From: Sphingomonas sp. SORGH_AS_0950 | GTDB taxonomy: Bacteria; Pseudomonadota; Alphaproteobacteria; Sphingomonadales; Sphingomonadaceae | Assembly: GCF_030818415.1 (NCBI RefSeq) | Contig: NZ_JAUTAE010000001.1 | Span: forward strand, 1,304,501-1,368,500 | Direction of reading: 5' to 3' | Length of the DNA stretch: 64,000 nt | Shown: positions 17,174 through 26,882 of the stretch, one piece after another | Numbering within the stretch: the stretch's first letter is position 1 | Layout: each line of letters opens with the position of its first letter | Notes under the pieces: generated by a model | The model's database searches: none | What the model was told of the DNA's origin: nothing | Seen by the model: the letters and a program-made list of their open reading frames with translations, nothing else | Program-made: the position numbers and the translations under genes

Positions 17174-19441
17174 ATGCGGTCGTGCTGGCGAATTTCCGGG
17201 CTTTTGGTTTCCCTTTCCCCGCTGGCCCTTTCCCTGCCCGTCGCGGCGCAGACCGCGACGACGCCCGCTGCCCCATCGCTGTCGGTCGAAACCATTTTCG
17301 GGCCCGGCGCGGTCCGCACGCAATCGGTGCGGGAAAGCCGCTGGGGCAAGGACGGCGAAAGCTATCTCGCGCTGGAGGCGGGCCCCAAGGGCGGGCAGGA
17401 CATCGTGCGCTACACGATCGCCGATGGCGCGCGGACGGTCGTGGTGCCCGCGACCGATCTGGTCCCGCCGGGCGCGACCACGCCGCTCGACATCGACAGC
17501 TATCAATGGTCGCCCGACGACCGCTGGCTGCTGATCCAGACCAACGGCCAGCGTTTCCGTAGGACCAATGCGCTGGCCGATTACTGGCTGTTCGACCGGA
17601 CGACGCGCAAGCTGCACCGGGTCGGCGGCAACCTGCCCGCCTCGACCACCCTCTATGCCAGCATCTCGCCCGACAGCCGCCGCATCGCCTATGTCCACAA
17701 GAACAACCTGTATGTCGAGCCTGTCGAGGGTGGCGCGGCGCTGGCGCTGACGAAGGACGGCGACGACTATATCGTCAACGGCCTGGCCGACTGGGTCTAT
17801 GAGGAGGAATTCTCGGTCCACCGCGCCTTTGACTGGAGCCCGGATTCCAGGCGGATCGCCTTTTTCCGTTTCGACACGCGCGGCGTCGGCACGTTCGACA
17901 TGATCAAGAATACCGGCGGCCAATATTCGCAGGTCATTCCGCTGCAATATCCCAAGGCGGGCACGACCAATTCGGCGGTGACGGTGGCGGCGGTCGATGT
18001 GGCGGACGGCCAGACCCGCTGGTTCAAGCTCGATGGCGACCCGCGCCAGAATTACGTGCCGCAGATGAGTTGGGCGGGCGGATCGGACGCGGTCTTCATC
18101 CAGCAGTCGAACCGGCTTCAGAACACGTACGAGGTGCTGCTCGGCGATCCGGCCACGGGCTCGGTCCGGCCGGTGATGACCGAGAAGGATGCCGCCTGGG
18201 TCGAGGCCAATGTCGCGCCCGAATGGCTGAACGGCGGGCGCCGCTTCACCTGGCTGTCCGAACGCGACGGGTGGCGGCATCTCTACACCATCGACCGGGC
18301 CAGCGGCCGCGCGAGCCTGCGCACGCCGGGCCAGTTCGACGTGGTCGAGCTGCTCAATGTCGACGAGAAGGCGGGCTATGCCTGGTTCATCGCCTCGCCC
18401 GACAATCCGACCCAGCGTTACCTTTATCGCACCACCTTGTCGGGCAGCCCGAAGGTCGAGCGGCTGACCCCCGCCGGTCAGCCGGGCACGCACAGCTACG
18501 ACATCGCGCCGGGCGAGCATTGGGCGCTGCACACCGTGTCCCGCTTCGATGCGCCGCCGGTGACCGACATGCTCGACATGACGCGCCAGCAGCCGCTGCG
18601 CACGCTCGCCGCCAACGCGCCGCTGGCCCAGGTCGTCCGGGACAGCGGCCTGCCCGCCACCGAGTTCTTCCGCGTCGATATCGGCGGCGGCACACAGCTC
18701 GACGGGTGGCTGATCAAGCCGCCGGGCTTCGATCCCGCCAAGCGCTATCCGATCCTGTACTTCGTCTATGGCGAACCCTGGGGCCAGACGGTCGCGGATC
18801 GCTGGGCGGGGTCGCAGGGGCTGTGGCACCGGATGCTGGCGCAAAAGGGCTATCTGGTCGCCAGCCTCGATCCGCGCGGCACCGCGACCCCGCGCGGGCG
18901 CGACTGGCGCAAGAGCATCTATCGCCAGGTCGGCATCCTCGCTTCCGCCGATTATGCGGCGGGCGTGAAGACGATGCTGGCGACGCGCCCCTATATCGAT
19001 CCCGACCGGATCGGCATCTGGGGCTGGAGCGGCGGCGGCGCGATGACGCAGAACGCGCTGTTCCGCTATCCCGACCTCTACAAGACCGGCATCGCGGTGG
19101 CCGGGCCGACCGACATGACGCTCTATGACACCATCTATCAGGAGCGTTACATGGGGCTGCCGCAGGACAATGTGGACGGCTATAAAAATGGTTCGCCGAT
19201 CACCTTCGCCGACCGGCTGAAGGGCAATATGCTGCTGATCCACGGCACGCTGGACGACAATGTCCATTATCAGAACCAGGACCAGCTGGTGGATCGCCTG
19301 ATCCACTTCAACAAGCCCTTCTCGATGATGGCCTATCCCGACCGCAGCCACGGCATCTATGAGGGCGAGAATACCAGCATCCACCTCTATTCGCTGATGA
19401 CCCGCTATCTGGAGACGAACCTGCCGCCCGGCGGGCGGTGA
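17174..19441 (+). CDS. Dipeptidyl-peptidase IV family serine peptidase (S9B)
   Basis: Periplasmic or secreted prolyl dipeptidyl peptidase of 755 residues with a signal peptide (LSPLALSLPVAAQT). The beta-propeller contains the DPP-IV glutamate motif DWVYEEEFSV, which anchors the substrate amino terminus. The C-terminal alpha/beta-hydrolase domain has all three catalytic residues in context: Ser in GIWGWSGGGAMT, Asp in HGTLDDNVHYQNQ, and His in YPDRSHGIYEGEN. It stands alone between the carbohydrate genes. A short palindrome (CGCTTTGCAAGCG, 17145-17157) precedes the start, but it is not the same motif as the GCAA-N4-TTGC sites. Confidence 0.95.
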   Translation: MRSCWRISGLLVSLSPLALSLPVAAQTATTPAAPSLSVETIFGPGAVRTQSVRESRWGKDGESYLALEAGPKGGQDIVRYTIADGARTVVVPATDLVPPGATTPLDIDSYQWSPDDRWLLIQTNGQRFRRTNALADYWLFDRTTRKLHRVGGNLPASTTLYASISPDSRRIAYVHKNNLYVEPVEGGAALALTKDGDDYIVNGLADWVYEEEFSVHRAFDWSPDSRRIAFFRFDTRGVGTFDMIKNTGGQYSQVIPLQYPKAGTTNSAVTVAAVDVADGQTRWFKLDGDPRQNYVPQMSWAGGSDAVFIQQSNRLQNTYEVLLGDPATGSVRPVMTEKDAAWVEANVAPEWLNGGRRFTWLSERDGWRHLYTIDRASGRASLRTPGQFDVVELLNVDEKAGYAWFIASPDNPTQRYLYRTTLSGSPKVERLTPAGQPGTHSYDIAPGEHWALHTVSRFDAPPVTDMLDMTRQQPLRTLAANAPLAQVVRDSGLPATEFFRVDIGGGTQLDGWLIKPPGFDPAKRYPILYFVYGEPWGQTVADRWAGSQGLWHRMLAQKGYLVASLDPRGTATPRGRDWRKSIYRQVGILASADYAAGVKTMLATRPYIDPDRIGIWGWSGGGAMTQNALFRYPDLYKTGIAVAGPTDMTLYDTIYQERYMGLPQDNVDGYKNGSPITFADRLKGNMLLIHGTLDDNVHYQNQDQLVDRLIHFNKPFSMMAYPDRSHGIYEGENTSIHLYSLMTRYLETNLPPGGR

Positions 19442-19542
19442 GGTCTTCCACGCGGAGCACGCGCGGCCGGTCGGGCGATGACGACGCCCTGATCGGTCGC
19501 AAGCCGTGCCACTTTGGGAGCGAAACATGCGCGGCCGTTCAT

Positions 19543-19554
19543 GCAATCGTTTGT
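19543..19554. promoter_or_regulatory. Candidate LacI-type operator upstream of the permease/GH68 operon
   Basis: GCAATCGTTTGT is identical over 11 of 12 bases to the copy at 13981-13992 and lies about 90 bp before the permease start. A further TTGC follows directly. It would bring the transporter and GH68 genes under the same repressor as the receptor and halogenase. Confidence 0.5.
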
Positions 19555-19644
19555 TGCAATCCCTTGCGCGGCGCGGCATGATCCAAAGCGACGCGGCAAG
19601 CCAGCGATAGACCATGGCCCATCCCCGCGTGCGAGAGGATCTCG

Positions 19645-21012
19645 ATGACCCCGTCCACCCCCGCCGCCGGAACCATGGCCCCGATCAAACCCCGCCTTTC
19701 GCTGGTCCGCATCCTGGAGATGAATCTGGGCTTTCTGGGCCTTCAGTTCAGCTTCGGGCTGCAACAGGGCAATATGGCGCCGATCTACAGCTATCTGGGC
19801 GCGTCGGAGGCGCAGATTCCGCTGTTGCAGATGGCCGGGCCGATGACGGGTCTGCTGATCCAGCCGCTGATCGGCGCGATGAGCGACCGGACCGACAGCC
19901 GCTGGGGACGTCGCACCCCCTATTTCCTGGTCGGCGCGGTGCTGTGCGCGCTGGGGCTGTTCTTCATGCCGCTCAGCTCGTCGCTGCTGATGGCGGTGTC
20001 GCTGCTCTGGATTCTGGACGCGGGCAACAACATCACCATGGAGCCCTACCGTGCCTATGTCTCCGACCGGCTGGACGGGGCGCAGCATAATATCGGCTTT
20101 CTGACCCAGAGCGCCTTTACCGGCCTGGCGCAGATGCTCGCCTTCCTCACCCCCTCGATCCTGGTCTGGGCGGGGATGAACCCTGACTGGGTGGACGGGC
20201 ATAATATCCCCTATACGGCGCGCGTGGTCTTCATGATCGGCGCGGCGCTGTCCTTCATCACCATCGTCTGGTCGATCCGGCGCGTGCCCGAATTGCCGAC
20301 GAGCGAGGCGGACCGCGCGCGCATCGCCGCCGCGCCCAAAGGGATCGGGCCGGTGCTCAAGGAGATCGGCGACGCGATCCGCGCCATGCCGATGCCGATG
20401 CGCAAGCTGGCGCTGATGAGCCTGTTCCAATGGTATGCGATGATGGCCTATTGGAATTACGTCATCTATGCGATCGGCCGCTCGGTCTATGGCACCGCCG
20501 ATGCGACGTCCTCGGGTTTCCATGCTGCCGTGCTGACCAATGGCGAGGTCGCGGCCTTCTATAACGGCGTCGCCTTCGTCGCGGCCTTTGCGATGGTGCC
20601 GCTGGCCAAGCGCTGGGGCGCGGCGCCGCTCCACGCGCTGTGCCTGGTCATCACCGGCATCGGGATGATCGCGATGCCCCATGTCACCAGCAAGGCGATG
20701 CTGTTCCTGCCCGCGATCGGCATCGGGCTGGGCTGGGCCAGCATGATGGGCAACCCGTACGTCATCCTGGCGGGCTCGATCCCGCCCGAGCGGACGGGCG
20801 TCTATATGGGCATCTTCAACATGATGATCGTCATTCCGATGCTGATCTTCGGCGTGACCCTGCCCCTGTTCTACCAAGACTGGCTGGGCAGCGATCCGCG
20901 CAATGTGCTGACCCTGTGCGGTGTGCTGATGCTGCTGGCCGCCGTCTCCGTGTTCACGGTGCGTGCGCGGGGGCGGGACGGCCTGCCCCTGGGCGCGGTG
21001 CCGCAAGCCTGA
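19645..21012 (+). CDS. Sucrose-type MFS (GPH/SUT-like) sugar permease
   Basis: Inner-membrane sugar/proton symporter of 455 residues with about twelve hydrophobic helices. The first loop carries the family signature IGAMSDRTDSRWGRRTPYFLVG, shared with sucrose and glycoside-pentoside-hexuronide symporters; DAGNNITMEPYRAYVSD is also typical. It starts with ATG after GAGAGGATC. The GH68 gene follows within 31 bp, so the pair forms an import-and-cleave operon. Sucrose is the best-supported substrate because of the partner; maltose-type sugars remain possible from the transporter alone. Confidence 0.9.
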   Translation: MTPSTPAAGTMAPIKPRLSLVRILEMNLGFLGLQFSFGLQQGNMAPIYSYLGASEAQIPLLQMAGPMTGLLIQPLIGAMSDRTDSRWGRRTPYFLVGAVLCALGLFFMPLSSSLLMAVSLLWILDAGNNITMEPYRAYVSDRLDGAQHNIGFLTQSAFTGLAQMLAFLTPSILVWAGMNPDWVDGHNIPYTARVVFMIGAALSFITIVWSIRRVPELPTSEADRARIAAAPKGIGPVLKEIGDAIRAMPMPMRKLALMSLFQWYAMMAYWNYVIYAIGRSVYGTADATSSGFHAAVLTNGEVAAFYNGVAFVAAFAMVPLAKRWGAAPLHALCLVITGIGMIAMPHVTSKAMLFLPAIGIGLGWASMMGNPYVILAGSIPPERTGVYMGIFNMMIVIPMLIFGVTLPLFYQDWLGSDPRNVLTLCGVLMLLAAVSVFTVRARGRDGLPLGAVPQA

Positions 21013-21043
21013 TCCCCCTCCCCCCTTTCTGCTCCGAGGTATT

Positions 21044-22165
21044 ATGACGATCACCCCCGCCCATTGGTCGGCCGAGGCGCTGGCCGGGATCGCCGCGCAA
21101 GACGATGCCCGCCTGCCCGTCTTCAGCGCCGCCGATGTCGTGCCGATCCTGCCCGACCACGACCTGTGGGACATGTGGCAGATCGCCTATGCCGATGGCC
21201 GCACCGCCTTTCTCGGCGGGCGGAGCTGGTGGTTCTTCCTCGCCACGCCGCGCTTCGAGGACCCCGAGATGCGCCATGACGAAGCGCGCATCCGGCTGAC
21301 CAGCCACGGTGCGGACGGCTGGCGCGATCACGGCGTGACCTTCCCGGACGGCTTCACGCCGGGCAGCCGCGAATGGTCGGGCTCGGCGGTGCTGGGCGAG
21401 GACGACACGACGCTGACCATGTATTTCACCGCCTCGGGACGGCGCGGCGGTCCGCGCACCTTCGAGCAGCGTTTGTTCGAGACGGTCGGCCGCTTCCTGC
21501 CCGAGGAAGGGCGCACCGAGGGCTGGAGCGAGCCGGTCGAAAGCGTCGCGGCGGACGGCCATCACTATATCGTCGCCAACCAGGCCGAACCCGAAAATGG
21601 CGGCATCAAGGGCTTTCGCGATCCCGGCTATTTCCGCGATCCGGCGGACGGGGCGGAGTATCTGCTGTTCGTCGGATCGGCGGGCTGGGTGAAACAGGAT
21701 ATCGACGGCGTGGTCGGCGTGGCCAAGCGCGAGGGCGACCGCTGGGCGATCCAGCCGCCGCTGATCGAATCGCTGGGCGTCAACAGCGAGCTTGAGCGGC
21801 CGCACATCATCCTGCGCGACGGCCATTATTACTGCTTCTGGTCGACGCAGGGCAAGCGCTTCGCCCCCGGCCTGGGCGCGCCGACCGGGCTCTATGCGAT
21901 GGTCGCGGAGCGGTTCGACGGGCCGTGGCGGCCGGTCAACGGCACCGGCCTGGTCGCGGGCAATCCGGTCGAGGAGCCGACCCAGGCCTATTGCTGGTGG
22001 GTGACCGGCGAAGGCGATGTCATCAGCTTCGTCGACTATTGGGGGCTGGAGGGCCGCGACGCCGGTGCCGACCCGGCGCTGCGTCGCCAGCGTTTCGGGG
22101 GCACCGCCGCGCCGTGGTTCCGCCTGGCCTTTGATGGAGACCGGGTGACGATCGCGCGCGACTGA
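21044..22165 (+). CDS. GH68 family sucrose-cleaving enzyme (levansucrase/beta-fructofuranosidase type)
   Basis: Five-bladed beta-propeller glycoside hydrolase, about 373 residues. The three GH68 catalytic positions are visible: the nucleophile Asp in DHDLWDMWQIA, the transition-state stabiliser in GFRDPGYFRDP, and the acid/base Glu in NSELERPHIILRDGHYYCFW. EWSGSAVLG matches another GH68 motif. There is no signal peptide, so together with the permease upstream an intracellular sucrose hydrolase (or transfructosylase) is likely, although some family members leave the cell without a classical signal. The start at 21044 follows GAGGT; longer frames run into the permease gene. Confidence 0.9.
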   Translation: MTITPAHWSAEALAGIAAQDDARLPVFSAADVVPILPDHDLWDMWQIAYADGRTAFLGGRSWWFFLATPRFEDPEMRHDEARIRLTSHGADGWRDHGVTFPDGFTPGSREWSGSAVLGEDDTTLTMYFTASGRRGGPRTFEQRLFETVGRFLPEEGRTEGWSEPVESVAADGHHYIVANQAEPENGGIKGFRDPGYFRDPADGAEYLLFVGSAGWVKQDIDGVVGVAKREGDRWAIQPPLIESLGVNSELERPHIILRDGHYYCFWSTQGKRFAPGLGAPTGLYAMVAERFDGPWRPVNGTGLVAGNPVEEPTQAYCWWVTGEGDVISFVDYWGLEGRDAGADPALRRQRFGGTAAPWFRLAFDGDRVTIARD

Positions 22166-22171
22166 GCCCCG

Positions 22172-23221
22172 TCAGGCGGAGTCGCGGGCGATCAGTTCGG
22201 GGGTCAGGATCACCGATCCGGCTTCCTGGCCCGCGATCCGCGCGAACAGCGCGTCGACCATCGCCTGCGCGCCGGTCGCGACATCCTGGCGGATGGTGGT
22301 GATGCGCGGCACCGCCTGCGCCGATAGCGGCAGGTCGTCATAGCCGATCACCGGCAGCGCGTCGGGCACGGTGATCGCGCGGTCGGTCAGCACGCGCACC
22401 GCCGTCATCGCGATCATGTCGGAGGCCGCGGCGATGCCGTCGATGGGCATGGTGCCGCCGCCCTGTTCCAGCAACGCGTCGATATGCGCCGCGATCTCCC
22501 GCTCCATCAGGTCGGAGGCGAGATGCGTGGCGAGCTGGATCAGCTGAGCATCCACTCCCGCCGCCGCGATCGCCTCGGCCACGCCGTCATGGCGCTGGCG
22601 GATTTCGGGCGCGCTGGCGTCGCCCAGAAAGGCGATGCGGCGGCACCCGCGCGCGATCAGCCGTTCGCCGACCAGCCGCCCGCCCGCGCGATTGTCGGTG
22701 CCGACCGCGACATGCACCTGATCGGGCAGCGTCACGCCCCAGGCGACCAGCGGGCGATAGCGCCGCGCCACCCGCTCGATCGCGTCATACTGGTTGGACT
22801 GGCCGATCAGCAGGACGCCGTCGACCATTCCCGAATCGACCACCCGGTCCAGCCAGTCCTCGGCATCGGGGATGATGCGCGAGAGCATCACGTCATAGCC
22901 GCTCTCGGTCAGCGCATCGGCCAGATAGCCCAACATGGTCATGAAGAACGGGTCGGACAGATGCTGGCGACGCTCATGGCCCAGCGGCACGACGATCCCG
23001 ATCACCCCGGTCCGGCGGGTGCGCAACCGGCTGGCCATCTGGTTGGGGCGAAAGCCATGCTCGTCGGCCAGCGACTGGATGCGCCGCCGCGTCTCTTCGT
23101 TGACCAGCGCCTTGCCGGCCAGCGCGCGCGACACGGTGCCCGGCGACACCCCCGCCAGCTGCGCCAGATCCGCGATCGTGCGCACGCGCCGCTCGCTTCC
23201 TCCCATCATATTCTCATTCAT
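22172..23221 (-). CDS. LacI-family transcriptional repressor (second paralogue)
   Basis: Repressor of 349 residues, convergent with the GH68 gene (6 bp between stops). The HTH is TIADLAQLAGVSPGTVSRALAGKA and the effector domain contains GIVVPLGHERRQHLSDPFFMTMLGYLADAL, DGVLLIGQSNQ and PVIGYDDLPLSAQAVPRITTI. It is strikingly similar to the repressor at 10296-11318, so the two probably arose by duplication and flank the sugar locus. With nearly identical recognition helices they may compete for the same operators. No GCAA-N4-TTGC site is seen upstream of its own start; only a GCTAACGCTAAC direct repeat near 23226-23237. Confidence 0.95.
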   Translation of the reverse strand: MNENMMGGSERRVRTIADLAQLAGVSPGTVSRALAGKALVNEETRRRIQSLADEHGFRPNQMASRLRTRRTGVIGIVVPLGHERRQHLSDPFFMTMLGYLADALTESGYDVMLSRIIPDAEDWLDRVVDSGMVDGVLLIGQSNQYDAIERVARRYRPLVAWGVTLPDQVHVAVGTDNRAGGRLVGERLIARGCRRIAFLGDASAPEIRQRHDGVAEAIAAAGVDAQLIQLATHLASDLMEREIAAHIDALLEQGGGTMPIDGIAAASDMIAMTAVRVLTDRAITVPDALPVIGYDDLPLSAQAVPRITTIRQDVATGAQAMVDALFARIAGQEAGSVILTPELIARDSA

Positions 23222-23294
23222 CTGCTAACGCTAACCGGACCGGCGTGGCGGGAACAAGCAGGCAACGGGATTTCCTGCACATTCCTCACATAAA

Positions 23295-23750
23295 TCAACG
23301 ATATTCGGTCGTAACGTCCATCTTCCACCCATGGATCGCGACGGTGCGGCCGTTTTGACATTCCGGCGCACCGATGATCCGCATCCAGCGCTCGACACCC
23401 GACACCCGGATCAGCGCATCGATCGTGAAGCCGCGCCGGTGCCGTATCGCATAGTAACGCAGCCGCTCGACCGCCGAGCAGGACTCGCTGCTATAATAAG
23501 GCAGGATCTGCGAACGCTCCAGCACCCGTCCAAGCCGCCAGTCGAACAGATCATAGACACCCTGCGACCATCGCAAGTGCTGTGACATTAGATCACAATG
23601 CCAGCGCCCGATCCCGCGCGCGGCCAACCATTCATCGTCGGCATCGATCTGGGTGATGTCCGGCGCATCGGGACGGCCGAGGTCGAAGCGCATGCCCTGC
23701 TCGAACAATGGCCAGCTATGGTTTAATGCGAGCGGCTCGGTGGCTTTCAT
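23295..23750 (-). CDS. Stand-alone PAS-domain protein
   Basis: A 151-residue protein whose central part matches the PAS fold: GIGRWHCDLMSQHLRWSQGVYDLFDW, then SSESCSAVERLRYYAIRHRRGFTIDALIRV and a final strand VAIHGWKMDVTTEYR. No output domain, membrane helix or signal peptide is present. Such single PAS proteins may bind a small ligand or partner a separate kinase; the partner is not identifiable here. The start has a consensus GAAGGAGG. It is upstream of and on the same strand as the LacI gene, 73 bp away, so readthrough is possible. Confidence 0.7.
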   Translation of the reverse strand: MKATEPLALNHSWPLFEQGMRFDLGRPDAPDITQIDADDEWLAARGIGRWHCDLMSQHLRWSQGVYDLFDWRLGRVLERSQILPYYSSESCSAVERLRYYAIRHRRGFTIDALIRVSGVERWMRIIGAPECQNGRTVAIHGWKMDVTTEYR

Positions 23751-23800
23751 GCGAACCTCCTTCGAGAGGAGAGCAGCTAAGCCAGAAAAATTGATGTATG

Positions 23801-23833
23801 TTTAAAAGCCGCCCCGACTCATGGCCGGGGCGG
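23801..23833 (-). terminator. Rho-independent terminator of the etfBA transcript
   Basis: On the minus strand CCGCCCCG and CGGGGCGG (23826-23833 and 23809-23816) form a stem with a 9-base loop, followed by CTTTTAAA. It lies 8 bp after the etfA stop. Confidence 0.8.
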
Positions 23834-23841
23834 TCTGGGTT

Positions 23842-24771
23842 TCACACCTTGTCGGTCAGTTCCGGCACGACGGTGAAGAGGTCGCCGACCAGGCCGATAT
23901 CGGCGACCTGGAAGATCGGGGCATCCTCGTCCTTGTTGATCGCGACGATGACCTTGGAGTCCTTCATCCCCGCCAGATGCTGGATCGCGCCCGAGATGCC
24001 GACCGCGACATAGACTTCGGGCGCGACGATCTTGCCGGTCTGGCCGACCTGATAGTCGTTGGGGGCATAACCCGCATCGACCGCCGCACGGCTCGCGCCG
24101 ACGGCGGCACCCAGCTTGTCGGCGAGCGGATCGATCAGCGCGTGGAACTGCTCCTCCGAGCCCAGCGCGCGACCGCCCGAGACGATGACCTTGGCGCTGG
24201 TGAGTTCCGGCCGGGCATTCTCGGCCTTCTCCGCGCCGACGAAGCGGGACTTGGCCGCATCGCCGGTCGAGGCGACCGCCTCGATGGTGCCCGAACCGCC
24301 CTCGGCCGCCGCCTTTTCGAAAGCGGTGGTGCGGACGGTCAGGACCAGCTTGGCGTCAGTCGTCTTCACGGTCGCGATCGCATTGCCCGCATAGATGGGC
24401 CGGGTGAAGCTGTCCGGCCCTTCGACCGACAGGATGTCGCTGATCTGCATCACGTCGATGAGGGCTGCGACGCGCGGCGCGATGTTCTTGCCCGTCGTGG
24501 TCGAGGGGGCGAGGAAGGCGTCGTGATGCCCCATCAGCTCGGCCACCAGCGGCGCGACATTCTCGGCCAGTGTGTTGGCGTACGCCGCATCGTCGGCGAC
24601 ATGGACCTTGCCGACGCCCGCAATCTTCGCGGCGGCCTGCGCCACGCCGTCCACGCCCTGCCCTGCAACGATCAGGTGCACTTCGCCCAGCTTGGCCGCC
24701 GCCGTGACGGTCGCCAGCGTGGCATCCTTGACGGCCCCGCCGTCATGCTCGACCCATACCAGCGTCTTCAC
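23842..24771 (-). CDS. etfA: Electron transfer flavoprotein alpha subunit
   Basis: FAD-binding subunit of ETF, which takes electrons from acyl-CoA dehydrogenases and passes them to ETF:quinone oxidoreductase. The 309-residue protein has the C-terminal FAD domain in full: [46 protein letters not shown], and [31 protein letters not shown]. Its start overlaps the etfB stop by 4 bp (ATGA). The surrounding beta-oxidation genes fit its role exactly. Confidence 0.97.
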   Translation of the reverse strand: MKTLVWVEHDGGAVKDATLATVTAAAKLGEVHLIVAGQGVDGVAQAAAKIAGVGKVHVADDAAYANTLAENVAPLVAELMGHHDAFLAPSTTTGKNIAPRVAALIDVMQISDILSVEGPDSFTRPIYAGNAIATVKTTDAKLVLTVRTTAFEKAAAEGGSGTIEAVASTGDAAKSRFVGAEKAENARPELTSAKVIVSGGRALGSEEQFHALIDPLADKLGAAVGASRAAVDAGYAPNDYQVGQTGKIVAPEVYVAVGISGAIQHLAGMKDSKVIVAINKDEDAPIFQVADIGLVGDLFTVVPELTDKV

Positions 24772-25517
24772 TTGGCCACTCCCAGTGCTTTGAGTTTCTC
24801 GACCAGTTCGTCGACCGAGCCGACCTTGACGCCCGCCTGGCGCTTGCCCGGCTCGGCGACATGGGTGATCGTCAGACGGGGCGCGATGTCGACGCCGTAA
24901 TCGGCCGCCGTCTTGGTCGCCATCGGCTTGGACTTGGCCTTCATGATGTTGGGCAGCGACGCATAGCGCGGCTCGTTAAGGCGCAGGTCGGTGGTGACGA
25001 TCGCGGGCAGGGTCAGCGCCACCGTCTCGAGACCGCCATCGACCTCGCGGGTGACGTTGGCCGTCTCACCCTCGATCTCGACCTTCGACGCGAACGTCCC
25101 CTGCGCCCAGCCGAGCAGCCCGGCCAGCATTTGCCCGGTCTGGTTGTTGTCGCCGTCGATCGCCTGCTTGCCCAGGATCACGAGGCCGGGCTGTTCCTCC
25201 TCGACCACCTTGGCGAGCAGCTTGGCGACGCCCAGCGGCTCAGGCGCCTGATCGGCGGTGATCAGGATCGCCCGGTCCGCCCCCATGGCGAGTGCGGTGC
25301 GCAGCGTGTCCGCCGCCTTGGGCTCGCCGATCGAGACGACGACCACTTCGGTCGCCGCCCCCTTCTCCTTCAGCCGGATCGCCTCTTCCACCGCGATCTC
25401 GTCGAACGGGTTCATCGACATCTTCACGTTCGCCAGATCGACGCCCGTCCCGTCCGCCTTCACCCGCGGCTTCACGTTATAATCCAACACCCGCTTCACG
25501 GGCACGACGATCTTCAT
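24768..25517 (-). CDS. etfB: Electron transfer flavoprotein beta subunit
   Basis: AMP-binding subunit of ETF, about 249 residues. Signatures include [17 protein letters not shown] at the start, [21 protein letters not shown], and the ETF-beta signature region [26 protein letters not shown] 25517 is preferred over a GTG two codons upstream. It is 14 bp downstream of the FadL-type porin gene and is coupled to etfA. Confidence 0.97.
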   Translation of the reverse strand: MKIVVPVKRVLDYNVKPRVKADGTGVDLANVKMSMNPFDEIAVEEAIRLKEKGAATEVVVVSIGEPKAADTLRTALAMGADRAILITADQAPEPLGVAKLLAKVVEEEQPGLVILGKQAIDGDNNQTGQMLAGLLGWAQGTFASKVEIEGETANVTREVDGGLETVALTLPAIVTTDLRLNEPRYASLPNIMKAKSKPMATKTAADYGVDIAPRLTITHVAEPGKRQAGVKVGSVDELVEKLKALGVAK

Positions 25518-25531
25518 AACCACTCTCTCAA

Positions 25532-26839
25532 TCAGAAGCTGAAGCGGCCGCCGATCGACGCCACGAACGCACGCGCATTCTGCACCTGGCCCGAGGTCAG
25601 GATCGGCGTCTGCACCGCCGTGCCCGCATAGGCGGCGGTACGGCGGTCGATGGTCGCGTTGGCGAAGTCGATATAGCTGCCCGCCGCGTCCAGCGTGAAG
25701 CGCGGGGTCAGCTTGTACGAGCCGCCGATCGAGTAGTTCCAGCGATTGGCGTCGGGCACGCGCGCGTCGCGATTGCCGTCCTGCGTCGGGGTGATGCCCC
25801 GCTGCACACCGGCACGCACCGTCAGGCGGTCATTGGCCGCATAGTCGAAGCCGCCCGCCAGCGACCAGCTGTTGCGGTAATTTTCGGGGATCGCGGTGTT
25901 GATCGGCGCGCCCAGCCGGATCGCGTCGAAATCGGCCCAGGTGAAGCGCACGACCTGTGCGTTCAGGGTCAGCTTGTCGGTGGTGCGGAAACGGCCCGAG
26001 ACGATGATCTGCGCAGGGGTATAGAATTCCGCCGTCGCCCCGTCGACCGTCCGGTTCTGCCCGGCGAGGGGGCCGAGCAGGCCGCCCACTTCCAGGCTGC
26101 CCTTCAGCTTGTGCTTGATGTTCGACTTGTAGCTGATGCCGACCGTCGCCCAGTCATTGTGCAGCTGGACACCCGCGGTCCAGCCCAGGTCCCAGCCATC
26201 GCCCTTCAGCCGCTGATACCCGTCCGCCAGCTGCGACGACAGGTTGGGCAGCGCATTGCCCAGTTCGGCCTTGATATATTCGACGTTGAGCGCGCCGCCG
26301 ACGCGCAGCCAGTCGAGCAGCGCGATGCCCACCGAAGGCTGGATGTCGATGGTCCGCAGCTCGGTCTTGAGCGCGCTGTACCGCGCCCAGCTGTTGCCGT
26401 CATATTCGGTCGTGAAGCTGTAGGGCGAGGTGACGGCCAGGCCGACCGCGACCCGGTCGTTCAGCGGGATGGCGACCGCGCCCGAGGGCACGACGCCGCG
26501 ATTGATCGGATCGCTCGACACCCGGTTGCCGCCGACCGGCTGGAAGGTGGTCTGGCCCGGCCGACGGATCAGCGTGCCGGTATCGACCACATCGCCCTTG
26601 GGGATGATCGCCGAGGCGCCGAGCACCGCCTCGCCGCGCTCCATTCCCGCGATCGAGGCCGGGTTCCACCACAGCGACGAGGCCCCGGTATCGGCACCCT
26701 CGCCGGAAAAGGCGCGGCCCTGCCCCCGCGTCGACTGTTCCTGAAGATAAAAGGCCTGGCCGTGCGCCGCGCCCGCAAAGGCAAAGGAGGACGACAGGAT
26801 GGCAGAGGCCAGAAGCGGAGCCCTGAAGCGCTTGGTCAT
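25532..26839 (-). CDS. FadL/OmpP1-type outer-membrane long-chain fatty-acid transporter
   Basis: Barrel protein of 435 residues that passes hydrophobic compounds across the outer membrane. A signal peptide ([21 protein letters not shown]) is followed by the family's conserved N-terminal plug: [21 protein letters not shown] and [13 protein letters not shown], which includes the NPA motif. The barrel ends in a C-terminal Phe (IGGRFSF). It lies upstream of etfBA and next to the beta-oxidation operon, so fatty acids are the likely cargo. Confidence 0.93.
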   Translation of the reverse strand: MTKRFRAPLLASAILSSSFAFAGAAHGQAFYLQEQSTRGQGRAFSGEGADTGASSLWWNPASIAGMERGEAVLGASAIIPKGDVVDTGTLIRRPGQTTFQPVGGNRVSSDPINRGVVPSGAVAIPLNDRVAVGLAVTSPYSFTTEYDGNSWARYSALKTELRTIDIQPSVGIALLDWLRVGGALNVEYIKAELGNALPNLSSQLADGYQRLKGDGWDLGWTAGVQLHNDWATVGISYKSNIKHKLKGSLEVGGLLGPLAGQNRTVDGATAEFYTPAQIIVSGRFRTTDKLTLNAQVVRFTWADFDAIRLGAPINTAIPENYRNSWSLAGGFDYAANDRLTVRAGVQRGITPTQDGNRDARVPDANRWNYSIGGSYKLTPRFTLDAAGSYIDFANATIDRRTAAYAGTAVQTPILTSGQVQNARAFVASIGGRFSF

Positions 26840-26882
26840 GATCTTATTCCCCGAATCTTGTGTTGGATGGCGACGTGGCGGA

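Noticed and set aside
17135..19615. An 826-codon minus-strand frame opposite the DPP-IV gene
   Set aside because: Low-complexity shadow translation with no motif; the plus strand has the catalytic triad and beta-propeller.
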